From Caulobacteraceae bacterium (lineage in GTDB: Bacteria > Pseudomonadota > Alphaproteobacteria > Caulobacterales > Caulobacteraceae), in contig JACDGF010000013.1 in NCBI GenBank assembly GCA_013815405.1, forward strand, positions 1 to 14,133: a stretch of 14,133 bases of DNA, written 5' to 3'. Below the pieces are notes generated by a model. The model was given only the letters and a program-made list of their open reading frames with translations. It ran no database searches and was not told the origin of the DNA. This document shows positions 7,863-14,133 of the stretch, piece by piece; positions within the stretch are counted from its first letter, which is position 1, and every line of letters begins with the position of its first letter. The position numbers were made by a program, and so were the translations under genes.

Positions 7863-8702
7863 GTGCCCAATCCCATCGCCGATCCCCTGGTCGAGGTCGC
7901 CGACACCGACACCCAGTCCGACCTGGTGCTGATCGAGGCTACCCCCGCGGGCGTCGCGACCGTGACGATCAATCGCGCGGCCCGGAAGAACGCCTTCAAC
8001 GCCGAGGTCATCGTGGCGCTGCGCGAAGCCTTCGAGACCCTGGCCGGCGCCGACGGAGTGCGGGTGGTGTTCATCACCGGCGCGGGCGCGACGTTCTGCG
8101 CCGGCGCGGATCTCCAGTGGATGGCCGACGCCGCCGACTACAGCGAATCGGACAATCGCGACGACGCCATGGCCATGGCGGTGATGCTCAAGCATCTCCA
8201 CGATCTGCCCGCCCTGACCGTCGCCCTGGTGCGGGGCGAGGCGTTCGGCGGCGGGGCGGGCCTCGCCGCGGCCTGCGATATTGCGATCGCCACGAAGGAC
8301 GCGCGCTTCTCGTTCTCCGAGGTGAAGCTGGGCCTGCTCCCGGCCACCATCAGCCCCTATGTCGTCGCCGCCATCGGCCCCCGACGCGCGCGGGGATTGT
8401 TCGCGACCGGCCGCGCCTTCGACGCCGCCTTCGCCAGGGAGATTGGCCTGGTGGACGAGGTCGTTGCCGACTCCGAGGCTCTCGCCGCCGCCCGCGAGCG
8501 GATCGCCGCCGAGATCATGGCCTGCGCCCCCGGCGCGGTCGACAAGGCCAAGCGCCTGGTCGACGAGGTCGCGGGCCGACCGATCGATCACGGCCTGATG
8601 GAGGACACCGCCCGGCGCATTGCCCACGCCCGGATGAGCGACGAAGGGCGGGAGGGCGTGCGGGCGTTCCTGGAGCGCCGGCCGGCCGGCTGGGCCGGCT
8701 AA
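7863..8702 (+). CDS. liuC: Enoyl-CoA hydratase/isomerase, probable methylglutaconyl-CoA hydratase
   Basis: A 279-residue crotonase that should hydrate 3-methylglutaconyl-CoA to HMG-CoA, the step after MCC. The first oxyanion-hole segment is 'TFCAGADLQWM' near residues 77-87. The second is 'GEAFGGGAGLAAACDIAIA' near 125-143, followed by 'FSFSEVKLGLLPATISPYV'. Glu153 matches the second catalytic Glu of crotonases. The position of the first catalytic Glu (GGGLEL in AUH/ECH) is Gly133 here, which I recall as common in bacterial LiuC-type proteins, but I cannot check that here. A GTG start with good AGGAG spacing follows the mccB stop by 23 bases. Placement between the two MCC subunit genes supports the substrate. 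A broader enoyl-CoA hydratase cannot be excluded. Confidence 0.88.
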   Translation: MPNPIADPLVEVADTDTQSDLVLIEATPAGVATVTINRAARKNAFNAEVIVALREAFETLAGADGVRVVFITGAGATFCAGADLQWMADAADYSESDNRDDAMAMAVMLKHLHDLPALTVALVRGEAFGGGAGLAAACDIAIATKDARFSFSEVKLGLLPATISPYVVAAIGPRRARGLFATGRAFDAAFAREIGLVDEVVADSEALAAARERIAAEIMACAPGAVDKAKRLVDEVAGRPIDHGLMEDTARRIAHARMSDEGREGVRAFLERRPAGWAG

Positions 8703-8718
8703 GGCGGACCCCAGGGGC

Positions 8719-9621
8719 GTGGACCGGAACCTGGAGATCGCCACCGCCGCCTCGCTCGGCGGCCTGGCAAGCCGCCGGGTCGGGCGCCCGGCGGAGGCGG
8801 GCGAGCCGTGCGCCAACTGCGGCACGCCGCTGGCCGGCGCCTATTGCCATGCCTGCGGCCAGCTGGCCGAGGATTTCGAGCGCTCGATCGGCGCCTTGCT
8901 GGCCGAGGCGTTCGAGAACCTGTTCCACGCCGACGGGCGGCTCTTCCGCACCCTGCCCAGGCTGGTCCTCGACCCCGCCGGCCTGACCCGCGACTATCTC
9001 GCCGGCCATCGCGCCTCGCAGATGCCGCCGCTGCGGCTGTTCCTGGTCGTCGTGCTGCTCTTCTTCCTGGCCGGCAATATCCGCGATCTCGCCGAACCCT
9101 CCCCGACGGCGATCCGCACGGTCGTCCTGCCGATGCCCCCGCTCTCCGCCCAGATCGATCGGCGGGCCCGGACCATCGCCGCATGGTTCCGCCCCCGGCT
9201 GCAATACGCCTCGACGCATCAGCGCGAGATCGGCATGGCGATGGACAGTTGGCTGCATCGCATCGCCATCGTCCTGCTGCCCCTCTCGACCGCGTTCTTG
9301 TCACTGCTGTTCGTCTTCCGGCGACGGGTCTTCGTCTATGACCACGCCATCTTCGCCATGCATTCCCTGGCCTTCATGGGCCTGCTGTTCACGCTCATCG
9401 CCCTGTTGGGGCTCGCGCCGCCCTTGCGCGGACCAGTTGCCTGGCTGGCCCTGGCCGTTCCGATTCATCTCTTCGTCCAAATGCGCGGAGTCTATCGGAC
9501 CGGCGTGATCGGGACCCTGCTGCGCATGGCTCTGCTGTTCGGCCTTTCGGTGATCGCGCTGATCGCGCTCCTGACCGCCGTCGTCGCCTTCGAACTCAAC
9601 GGCATGGGGACCGCGCCATGA
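8719..9621 (+). CDS. DUF3667 family zinc-ribbon membrane protein
   Basis: The function of this 300-residue protein is unknown. A four-cysteine zinc ribbon lies near the N-terminus (Cys31, Cys34, Cys43 and Cys46; CANCG and CHACGQ), followed by 'LLAEAFENLFHADGRLFRTL' and 'DPAGLTRDYLAGHRASQMPP', a pattern I associate with DUF3667. About five hydrophobic segments follow, near residues 104-121, 181-200, 211-232, 239-254 and 268-292, so it should be an inner-membrane protein with a cytoplasmic metal-binding head. It starts with GTG 16 bases after liuC, with a poor Shine-Dalgarno, and its TGA overlaps the mccA ATG (ATGA), so it is co-transcribed and probably translationally coupled. Nothing in it resembles an enzyme of leucine catabolism. 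The start is moderately certain; no in-frame ATG lies before the cysteines. Confidence 0.85.
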   Translation: MDRNLEIATAASLGGLASRRVGRPAEAGEPCANCGTPLAGAYCHACGQLAEDFERSIGALLAEAFENLFHADGRLFRTLPRLVLDPAGLTRDYLAGHRASQMPPLRLFLVVVLLFFLAGNIRDLAEPSPTAIRTVVLPMPPLSAQIDRRARTIAAWFRPRLQYASTHQREIGMAMDSWLHRIAIVLLPLSTAFLSLLFVFRRRVFVYDHAIFAMHSLAFMGLLFTLIALLGLAPPLRGPVAWLALAVPIHLFVQMRGVYRTGVIGTLLRMALLFGLSVIALIALLTAVVAFELNGMGTAP

Positions 9622-11501
9622 TCGACTCCCTGCTGATCGCCAATCGCGGCGAGATCGCGCGCCGGATCATCCGCACCGCGCGGCGCCTGGGCGTGCGGAC
9701 GGTCTCGGTCTATTCCGAGGCCGACGCCGCCGCGCCCCACGTCCGGGAGGCCGACGAAGCGGTCCCGGTCGGCCCCGCCCCGGCGCGGGAGAGCTATCTC
9801 GTCGCCGACACGATCCTGGCCGCCGCGGCGAAGACCGGCGCGCGGGCGATCCATCCGGGCTATGGTTTCCTCTCGGAAAACGCCGAGTTCGCCGAGGCCG
9901 TGGTCGCCGCCGCGCTGGTCTGGGTCGGGCCGCCCGCCTCGGCCATCCGCGCCATGGGCCGCAAGGACGCCGCCAAGCGGCTGATGGCCGCCGCCGGCGT
10001 GCCGGTGACGCCGGGCTACCTCGGCGACGACCAGAGCCCCGAACGCCTCGCCGCCGAAGCCGCGGCGATCGGCTGGCCGGTGTTGATCAAGGCCGTGGCC
10101 GGGGGCGGCGGAAAGGGCATGCGCCGGGTCGACCGCGCCGAGGACTTCCACGCCGCCCTGGCCGGCGCCAGGCGCGAGGCGGCCTCCGCGTTTGGCGACG
10201 ATCGCGTCCTTCTGGAGACATTCGCCGCTCGTCCGCGTCATATCGAGGTGCAAATCTTCTCCGACGCGCTCGGAAATGTCGTTCACCTCTTCGAGCGTGA
10301 CTGTTCGCTCCAGCGCCGCCACCAGAAGGTGATCGAAGAGGCGCCCGCGCCCGGCATGGACGACGCGACCCGCGAAACCCTCTGCGACGCCGCCGTCCGC
10401 GCGGCCAAGGCGGTGGGCTACCAGGGCGCGGGAACGGTGGAATTCATCGCCGACGCATCCCAGGGCCTGCGCGCCGACCGCATCTGGTTCATGGAGATGA
10501 ACACCCGCCTGCAGGTCGAACACCCGGTCACCGAGGCGATCACCGGCCTCGATCTGGTGGAGTGGCAATTGCGCGTCGCCTCCGGCGAGGCCCTGCCCCT
10601 GACGCAGGATGGGATCACGATGAGAGGCCACGCGATCGAGGCGCGGCTCTATGCGGAGGATCCGGCGAACGGGTTCTTGCCCTCGACCGGGCCGTTGACC
10701 CACTTCCGGCTGCCCGCGACGGTGCGCGTCGATTCCGGCGTCGAGGAAGGCGGCCAAATCACGCCCTTCTATGATCCCATGATCGCCAAGCTGATCGCCC
10801 ACGCCGACACGCGGGAAGGGGCGGCAGCGCTCCTGGCCGACGCCTGCCGCTCGGTCGAGGTGTGGCCGGTCAAAACCAACGCCGCCTTCCTCGCTCGCTG
10901 CGCCGGCCATCCCGATTTCGCGGCGGCGAGGCTGGACACCAGCTTCATCGCCGATCGCCTGGAAGAACTGACGGCGCGCGCGGCGCCCATGCCACTTCCG
11001 ACCGCCGTGGCCGCTCTGGGAAGCCCCGGGTCCGCGGGTGAGGTTCCGTCGCCCTGGACTCCGGGCGCCGGCGCGCTCGGTTTTCGCCTGAACGCGGCGG
11101 CGGCGAGCCGGCGCCGGGTCTTCGTCGATGACCAGCCTGTCGATGCGACCTTCGATTTCACGCCGGCCGAACCGCCCCTCGTCGGTTCGAATGGGGAGGT
11201 GGTCATCTTCACCGATGGTGACGCCTTCGCCCTCACCCTGCGGCCCAGGGCCGGACCCGCCGGAGCCGGCGCCGAAGGTGACGGGGGTGTTCGCGCGCCC
11301 ATGCCCGGACGGATAGTCTCGGTCACCGTGGCTACGGGCGAGGCGGTCGCCGCTGGCCAAACCCTGGCCGTCCTCGAAGCCATGAAAATGGAGCACGCCC
11401 TGACCGCGCCGTTCGCAGGGGTCGTCGCCGAAATCACGGTCGCCGAGGGCGATCAGGTCTCGGAAGGCGCCCTGGTGGCGAGGCTGCAAGTCGGAGATTG
11501 A
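9618..11501 (+). CDS. mccA: Methylcrotonyl-CoA carboxylase alpha subunit (biotin carboxylase + biotin carrier)
   Basis: This subunit carboxylates its own biotin with ATP and bicarbonate and feeds the MccB core (also called liuD). Residues 1-110 form the biotin carboxylase N-domain (LLIANRGEIARRI, GYGFLSENAEFA). The ATP-grasp domain has 'AGGGGKGMRRV' near 161-171, 'RHIEVQIF' near 207-214 and the active-site 'MNTRLQVEHPVTE' near 294-306. The BC C-domain ends near 450. The biotinyl domain at the C-terminus has EAMKM with Lys590 as the biotin site, preceded by the typical 'APMPGRI'. At 627 residues it is slightly shorter than many MCC alpha subunits (about 650-670), mainly in the linker/BT region. 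The ATG lies 7 bases after a GGGGA and overlaps the DUF3667 stop. The operon partner (MCC beta) makes MCC more likely than propionyl- or geranyl-CoA carboxylase. Confidence 0.94.
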   Translation: MIDSLLIANRGEIARRIIRTARRLGVRTVSVYSEADAAAPHVREADEAVPVGPAPARESYLVADTILAAAAKTGARAIHPGYGFLSENAEFAEAVVAAALVWVGPPASAIRAMGRKDAAKRLMAAAGVPVTPGYLGDDQSPERLAAEAAAIGWPVLIKAVAGGGGKGMRRVDRAEDFHAALAGARREAASAFGDDRVLLETFAARPRHIEVQIFSDALGNVVHLFERDCSLQRRHQKVIEEAPAPGMDDATRETLCDAAVRAAKAVGYQGAGTVEFIADASQGLRADRIWFMEMNTRLQVEHPVTEAITGLDLVEWQLRVASGEALPLTQDGITMRGHAIEARLYAEDPANGFLPSTGPLTHFRLPATVRVDSGVEEGGQITPFYDPMIAKLIAHADTREGAAALLADACRSVEVWPVKTNAAFLARCAGHPDFAAARLDTSFIADRLEELTARAAPMPLPTAVAALGSPGSAGEVPSPWTPGAGALGFRLNAAAASRRRVFVDDQPVDATFDFTPAEPPLVGSNGEVVIFTDGDAFALTLRPRAGPAGAGAEGDGGVRAPMPGRIVSVTVATGEAVAAGQTLAVLEAMKMEHALTAPFAGVVAEITVAEGDQVSEGALVARLQVGD

Positions 11502-11511
11502 ACACCGCCGC

Positions 11512-11925
11512 ATGACCTTGAACCTGATCAAGCTCTGCGTCGGCTGCGATACGGTGGAAGAGCTGCTGATTTGGTGGCGCGCCTCGCACGACGAAGGCCA
11601 GCCATGGGTCATGCGCACCCGCCAGACCCCCCGGCGCGCCGCCGAACTGATCGACGGCGGCTCGCTTTACCGCGTCTACAAGGGCTTCATCCTCTCGCGC
11701 CAAAGGATCCTGGCGGTCGACACCGTAGGGGTGGGTCCCGCGGCCCGCTGCGCAGTCACCCTTGATCAGGCCGTGATGCTCACTTTGCCGACGCCCCGCC
11801 GGGCGTTCCAAGGCTGGCGCTACCTGGACCCTAAGGACGCGCCGGCGGACGTATATGCGGCGGACGCCGGCGAGAGCGTGCCTATGGAACTCGCGAGACG
11901 GTTGCGGGAGATCGGGGCGTGGTAG
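11512..11925 (+). CDS. DUF1489 family protein
   Basis: A 137-residue conserved protein of unknown function. The N-terminus 'LNLIKLCVGCDTVEELLIWW', 'VMRTRQTPRRAAELIDGGSL', 'YRVYKGFILSRQRILAVDTV' and 'RRAFQGWRYLDPKDAPADV' resembles DUF1489, a family I know mainly from alphaproteobacteria. There is no signal peptide or membrane segment. It begins 10 bases after mccA and is probably co-transcribed, but its family usually occurs in varied contexts, so a role in leucine catabolism is not implied. It converges on panC with 53 bases between them, where I see no convincing terminator hairpin. Confidence 0.85.
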   Translation: MTLNLIKLCVGCDTVEELLIWWRASHDEGQPWVMRTRQTPRRAAELIDGGSLYRVYKGFILSRQRILAVDTVGVGPAARCAVTLDQAVMLTLPTPRRAFQGWRYLDPKDAPADVYAADAGESVPMELARRLREIGAW

Positions 11926-11978
11926 GGGGGCGGCGGCTGATGTCTACCCCACTTCGCCCATCTTTCATCAACTCACCA

Positions 11979-12830
11979 TTAAACCGCTTGGTTGTCGATA
12001 AGCCGGGTCGTGCCCAGCCTGGCGGCCGCTAGAGTTCGGGCTAGAGAATCGATAGCGCCGGACTCGAAGCGACGTAGGTCGTCCGCCCGGCGCACCTCAA
12101 AATAATCGATCTCGTCGAAGCCGGCCCCCGTTAGCGCCGTGCGGCCCGCCGTTTCGGCCCGCGCGATATCGCCGCCACTTCCCACCCTCTTCGCCGCCTC
12201 GACCAGCGCGGCGTGCAGCGCCGGGGCGACTTGGCGCTGAGCGGGCGTGAGAAAGGCGTTGCGCGATGATAGGGCGAGGCCGTCGGGACCGCGGACGATC
12301 GGCGCACCCACGATTTCCACCGGCAGGTCGAGGTCCCGTGCCAGGCGGCGGATCACCAGGAGCTGCTGGTAGTCCTTCTCGCCGAACACCGCGACGTCGG
12401 GCGCGGCCTGGATGAGCAGCTTGGCGACGACGGTGGCGACGCCGGCGAAATGATGGGGCCGGGCTATCCCTTCCATGGGAGCGGAGAGGTGGGCAACACT
12501 GACGGTGGTGGAAAAACCGGCCGGATAGATCTCTTCGAGTCCGGGGCCATAGAGAAGGTCGCAGCCCCCCTCTCCCAGCAGCGCCGCGTCGCGCGCTTCG
12601 TCGCGGGGATAGGCGTCGAAATCCTCGCCGGGCGCGAACTGGGCCGGATTGACGAACAGGCTGACCACCACGCGGCGGGTTCGCGAGCGGGCCAGGCGGA
12701 CCAGGCTCAGATGACCCTCGTGAAGGGCGCCCATGGTCGGGACCAGAGAGATGCTTTGGCCCGCCGCGCGCCACGCCGCGATGCGCGCGCGAAGCTCGGT
12801 CTTGGTGCGAACCGTGGACAGGGGGGTCAT
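11979..12830 (-). CDS. panC: Pantothenate synthetase
   Basis: PanC joins pantoate and beta-alanine with ATP, the last step of pantothenate (vitamin B5, CoA precursor) synthesis in the cytoplasm. The 283 residues are a normal length. The HIGH-type motif is 'TMGALHEGH' at 32-40, followed by 'SLFVNPAQFAPGEDFDAYPR' near 57-76, 'FGEKDYQQL' near 149-157 and the KMSKS-equivalent 'LSSRN' at 187-191, with 'DYFEVR' near 242-247. All are intact. The ATG at 12828-12830 has GAAGG about 7 bases upstream. It is transcribed away from mipZ, and panB is not visible nearby. CoA supply is only loosely linked to the neighbouring CoA-ester operon; I would not infer co-regulation. Confidence 0.96.
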   Translation of the reverse strand: MTPLSTVRTKTELRARIAAWRAAGQSISLVPTMGALHEGHLSLVRLARSRTRRVVVSLFVNPAQFAPGEDFDAYPRDEARDAALLGEGGCDLLYGPGLEEIYPAGFSTTVSVAHLSAPMEGIARPHHFAGVATVVAKLLIQAAPDVAVFGEKDYQQLLVIRRLARDLDLPVEIVGAPIVRGPDGLALSSRNAFLTPAQRQVAPALHAALVEAAKRVGSGGDIARAETAGRTALTGAGFDEIDYFEVRRADDLRRFESGAIDSLARTLAAARLGTTRLIDNQAV

Positions 12831-12862
12831 GGCGGCGCCTTCGTTCGGCCGGGCTTATCGCC

Positions 12863-12880
12863 GACCGGGCGTGGCCGGTC
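12863..12880. promoter_or_regulatory. Perfect 6-bp dyad in the panC-mipZ intergenic region
   Basis: GACCGG at 12863-12868 and CCGGTC at 12875-12880 are separated by 6 bases. A second short dyad (GGCGC 12883-12887, GCGCC 12892-12896) follows directly. They lie in the panC leader side and could be an operator or leader hairpins. In DNA this GC-rich such dyads also arise by chance. Confidence 0.3.
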
Positions 12881-12906
12881 CAGGCGCCCTTGCGCCGGGC
12901 TCGGCG

Positions 12907-12956
12907 TTGACGCAATCACGGGATTCGCCGGCGCCGCCCCCATGGGCGGGCGAGTC
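12907..12956 (+). promoter_or_regulatory. Probable mipZ promoter region with two GANTC sites
   Basis: TTGACG at 12907-12912 resembles a -35 element. GATTC at 12922-12926 and GAGTC at 12952-12956 are GANTC sites, the target of the CcrM methylase, 47 and 17 bases before the mipZ GTG. In Caulobacter, mipZ is a known GcrA/CcrM-dependent gene. I see no good -10 hexamer at standard spacing, as is often the case for GcrA-type promoters; the exact start is inferred. Confidence 0.55.
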
Positions 12957-12962
12957 GGGTGC

Positions 12963-12968
12963 GGGAGG
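12963..12968 (+). promoter_or_regulatory. Shine-Dalgarno supporting the mipZ GTG start
   Basis: GGGAGG ends 4 bases before the GTG at 12973. The spacing is slightly short, but it is the only good site near the family-consistent N-terminus. Confidence 0.6.
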
Positions 12969-12972
12969 TTCG

Positions 12973-13758
12973 GTGCCTGGGGCGCGTATCGTCGTGATCG
13001 GCAACGAGAAGGGCGGGGCGGGCAAGAGCACGGTCGCCGTCCACCTCGTCGCGGCCCTGTTGCACGAGGGTGCGCGGGTCGGCGTCGTCGACCTCGATCT
13101 TCGTCAGCAGTCCATGGGCCATTTCTTCGCCAACCGCGCCGCATGGGCGCGGGCGCAAGGCGTGAGCCTGCCCGAGCCTTCGCGGGCCGCTCCCGTCTAC
13201 GATCTCGAAGGGCTGGCCGCTGCGCTTGCCGCGCCGGCCGACTTCATTGTCATCGACACCCCTGGCGCCGACACGGAGCTTTCCCGCGCCGCGCATGGGC
13301 GGGCGGATCTGATCGTCACTCCGATGAACGACAGCTTCGTCGACTTCGACATGCTGGGGGTGGTTGATCCGGTCACCCTGGAGGTGATTCGCCCCAGCCT
13401 CTACGCCGAAACGGTGTGGGAAGCGCGCAAGGCCCGGGCGGCGCGCCGGGAGGGGTCCATAGACTGGGTCGTGCTGCGCAATCGCCTGGCTTCGGCGGAG
13501 GCGCGCAACCGGCGCCGGGTCGACGAGCGCTTGGCGACCCTCTCGCGGCGCGCGGGGTTTCGGCCCATCGCCGGCCTGCGAGACCGGGTGATCTATCGAG
13601 AACTTTTTCCCTTCGGCCTGACGGTGATGGATCTGTCGCGCGCGGTGCGGCCGGTGCAGGTGTCTCTGGCCCACGTCTCCGCCCGCCAGGAATTGCGCCT
13701 GCTGATGCGCGACCTGGGCCTCGTCGACGCCGAGGCCCCGACGGTGGCGGCCGAATAG
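12973..13758 (+). CDS. mipZ: MipZ, ParA-like cell division inhibitor
   Basis: MipZ forms a bipolar gradient by binding ParB near the origins and stops FtsZ polymerising away from midcell. The 261 residues carry the deviant Walker A 'NEKGGAGKST' (Lys13 and Lys18), 'VVDLDLRQQS' with Asp42, and 'FIVIDTPG' with Asp95. The MipZ-specific segments 'TPMNDSFVDFDMLGVVDPVT', 'DWVVLRNRLASAEARNR' and 'GLRDRVIYRELFPFGLTVMD' closely resemble Caulobacter MipZ and distinguish it from general ParA/Soj. The region between about residues 60 and 90 is shorter than I recall for Caulobacter. The frame is open far upstream, but I chose the GTG at 12973 since 'ARIVVIGNEKGG' then starts near residue 4, as in the family, and GGGAGG precedes it. 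A J-domain gene follows 13 bases later. Confidence 0.95.
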   Translation: MPGARIVVIGNEKGGAGKSTVAVHLVAALLHEGARVGVVDLDLRQQSMGHFFANRAAWARAQGVSLPEPSRAAPVYDLEGLAAALAAPADFIVIDTPGADTELSRAAHGRADLIVTPMNDSFVDFDMLGVVDPVTLEVIRPSLYAETVWEARKARAARREGSIDWVVLRNRLASAEARNRRRVDERLATLSRRAGFRPIAGLRDRVIYRELFPFGLTVMDLSRAVRPVQVSLAHVSARQELRLLMRDLGLVDAEAPTVAAE

Positions 13759-13771
13759 GCGGCAAGCCCTT

Positions 13772-14133
13772 ATGATCTATCTCGCCTTGGGCGCGGCCAT
13801 CCTCGCCCTTTTGGTCTGGAGCGGCCGTCGCTCGCGACGCTTCGGCCAGGAACTGCGAATCGCCAAGGCTCTGTTGGCGGCCCTCGCGGCTGCGGCGGCC
13901 GTCGCGCTGGGCCTGCGGGGAGGATGGATGGCGAGTATCGGCCTCGTCGCCCTGTCGGCCTATCTGGCCCGGTCGGCGGTGCCGCGAGGCGATCCGGGCG
14001 CGTCGGGGAACCTGTCGGACGGGTCGACGAGCCTTGATGAGGCGAGGTCGATTTTGGGGGTGGGGCTCGACGCGAGCCGAGCCGATATCGACGCCGCCTA
14101 TCGGCGGCTGATGGTGCGCGCGCACCCGGACCA
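13772..14133 (+). CDS. Membrane-anchored J-domain (DnaJ-like) protein, 3' end cut
   Basis: 120 residues are visible. The N-terminus is a hydrophobic segment (residues 2-17, IYLALGAAILALLVWSG). A basic stretch (SGRRSRRFG) and a second hydrophobic region follow (about 31-65, Ala/Leu-rich and probably a helical hairpin or two segments). After a Gly/Ser linker, a J domain begins near residue 87: 'EARSILGVGLDASRADIDAA', then 'YRRLMVRAHPD', with the HPD motif (118-120) that stimulates Hsp70 ATPase as the last codons in the window. It should anchor DnaK activity at the membrane, in the TIM14/DjlA-like class. The ATG is 13 bases after the mipZ stop, so the two are probably co-transcribed. Its client and C-terminus are unknown. 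Confidence 0.88.
   Translation, partial: MIYLALGAAILALLVWSGRRSRRFGQELRIAKALLAALAAAAAVALGLRGGWMASIGLVALSAYLARSAVPRGDPGASGNLSDGSTSLDEARSILGVGLDASRADIDAAYRRLMVRAHPD

Noticed and set aside
9492..11618. 708-codon open frame on the - strand
   Set aside because: It is antisense to mccA and crosses the ends of two real genes; it has low-complexity, His/Gly/Arg-rich content.
11926..11978. Rho-independent terminator between the convergent DUF1489 gene and panC
   Set aside because: G-rich and C-rich runs are present, but only stems of 4-5 bp with long loops can be drawn and there is no T-tract after them.
12733..12972. N-terminal extension of mipZ by 80 codons
   Set aside because: It would overlap the panC start antisense and is unlike MipZ. 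The GTG at 12973 has a Shine-Dalgarno and a family-like N-terminus.

Overview
The window is GC-rich, densely packed chromosomal DNA from an alphaproteobacterium, most likely Caulobacterales (Caulobacter/Phenylobacterium-like). Four things point there. It carries a MipZ cell-division ATPase with GANTC (CcrM-type) sites just upstream. It has an HdaA-type replication regulator next to ppk and ppx. It encodes a DUF1489 protein, a family I know mainly from alphaproteobacteria. GTG starts and ATGA/GTGA gene overlaps are common. I see no tRNA, rRNA, CRISPR array or insertion sequence, and no stretch over 300 bases without a gene.

Positions 1-5327 are a leftward cluster: patatin-like phospholipase (3529-5327) > hdaA (2796-3470) > ppk (570-2771) > ppx (1-589, cut by the window edge). 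It links regulatory inactivation of DnaA to polyphosphate synthesis and breakdown. The patatin gene fuses a cyclic-nucleotide-binding domain to an NTE-type patatin domain. It is broken as written: two +1 shifts about 30 bases apart, both fitting one extra base in a short homopolymer, separate the nucleophile Ser from the catalytic Asp. This is either a young pseudogene or a sequence error.

Positions 5328-6231 hold a compact type II toxin-antitoxin pair (RelB/DinJ-like antitoxin, RelE/ParE-like toxin) joined by a GTGA overlap. The pair lies between two diverged direct copies of a sequence of about 90 bp. The right copy covers the leader and first codons of the next gene (mccB); the left copy lies upstream of the patatin gene.

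Positions 6232-11925 are a rightward operon for leucine/isovalerate breakdown. It encodes methylcrotonyl-CoA carboxylase beta subunit, a methylglutaconyl-CoA hydratase-like crotonase, a zinc-ribbon membrane protein (DUF3667) and methylcrotonyl-CoA carboxylase alpha (biotin) subunit, then a DUF1489 protein. The DUF3667 gene is the uncharacterised element: it sits inside the operon and overlaps the biotin subunit gene by ATGA.

Positions 11979-14133 contain panC (leftward, vitamin B5 synthesis), and diverging from it mipZ (division-site placement) followed by a membrane-anchored J-domain protein cut by the right edge. The 142-base panC/mipZ intergenic region has two GANTC sites and two short perfect dyads, fitting the known CcrM/GcrA control of mipZ in Caulobacter.
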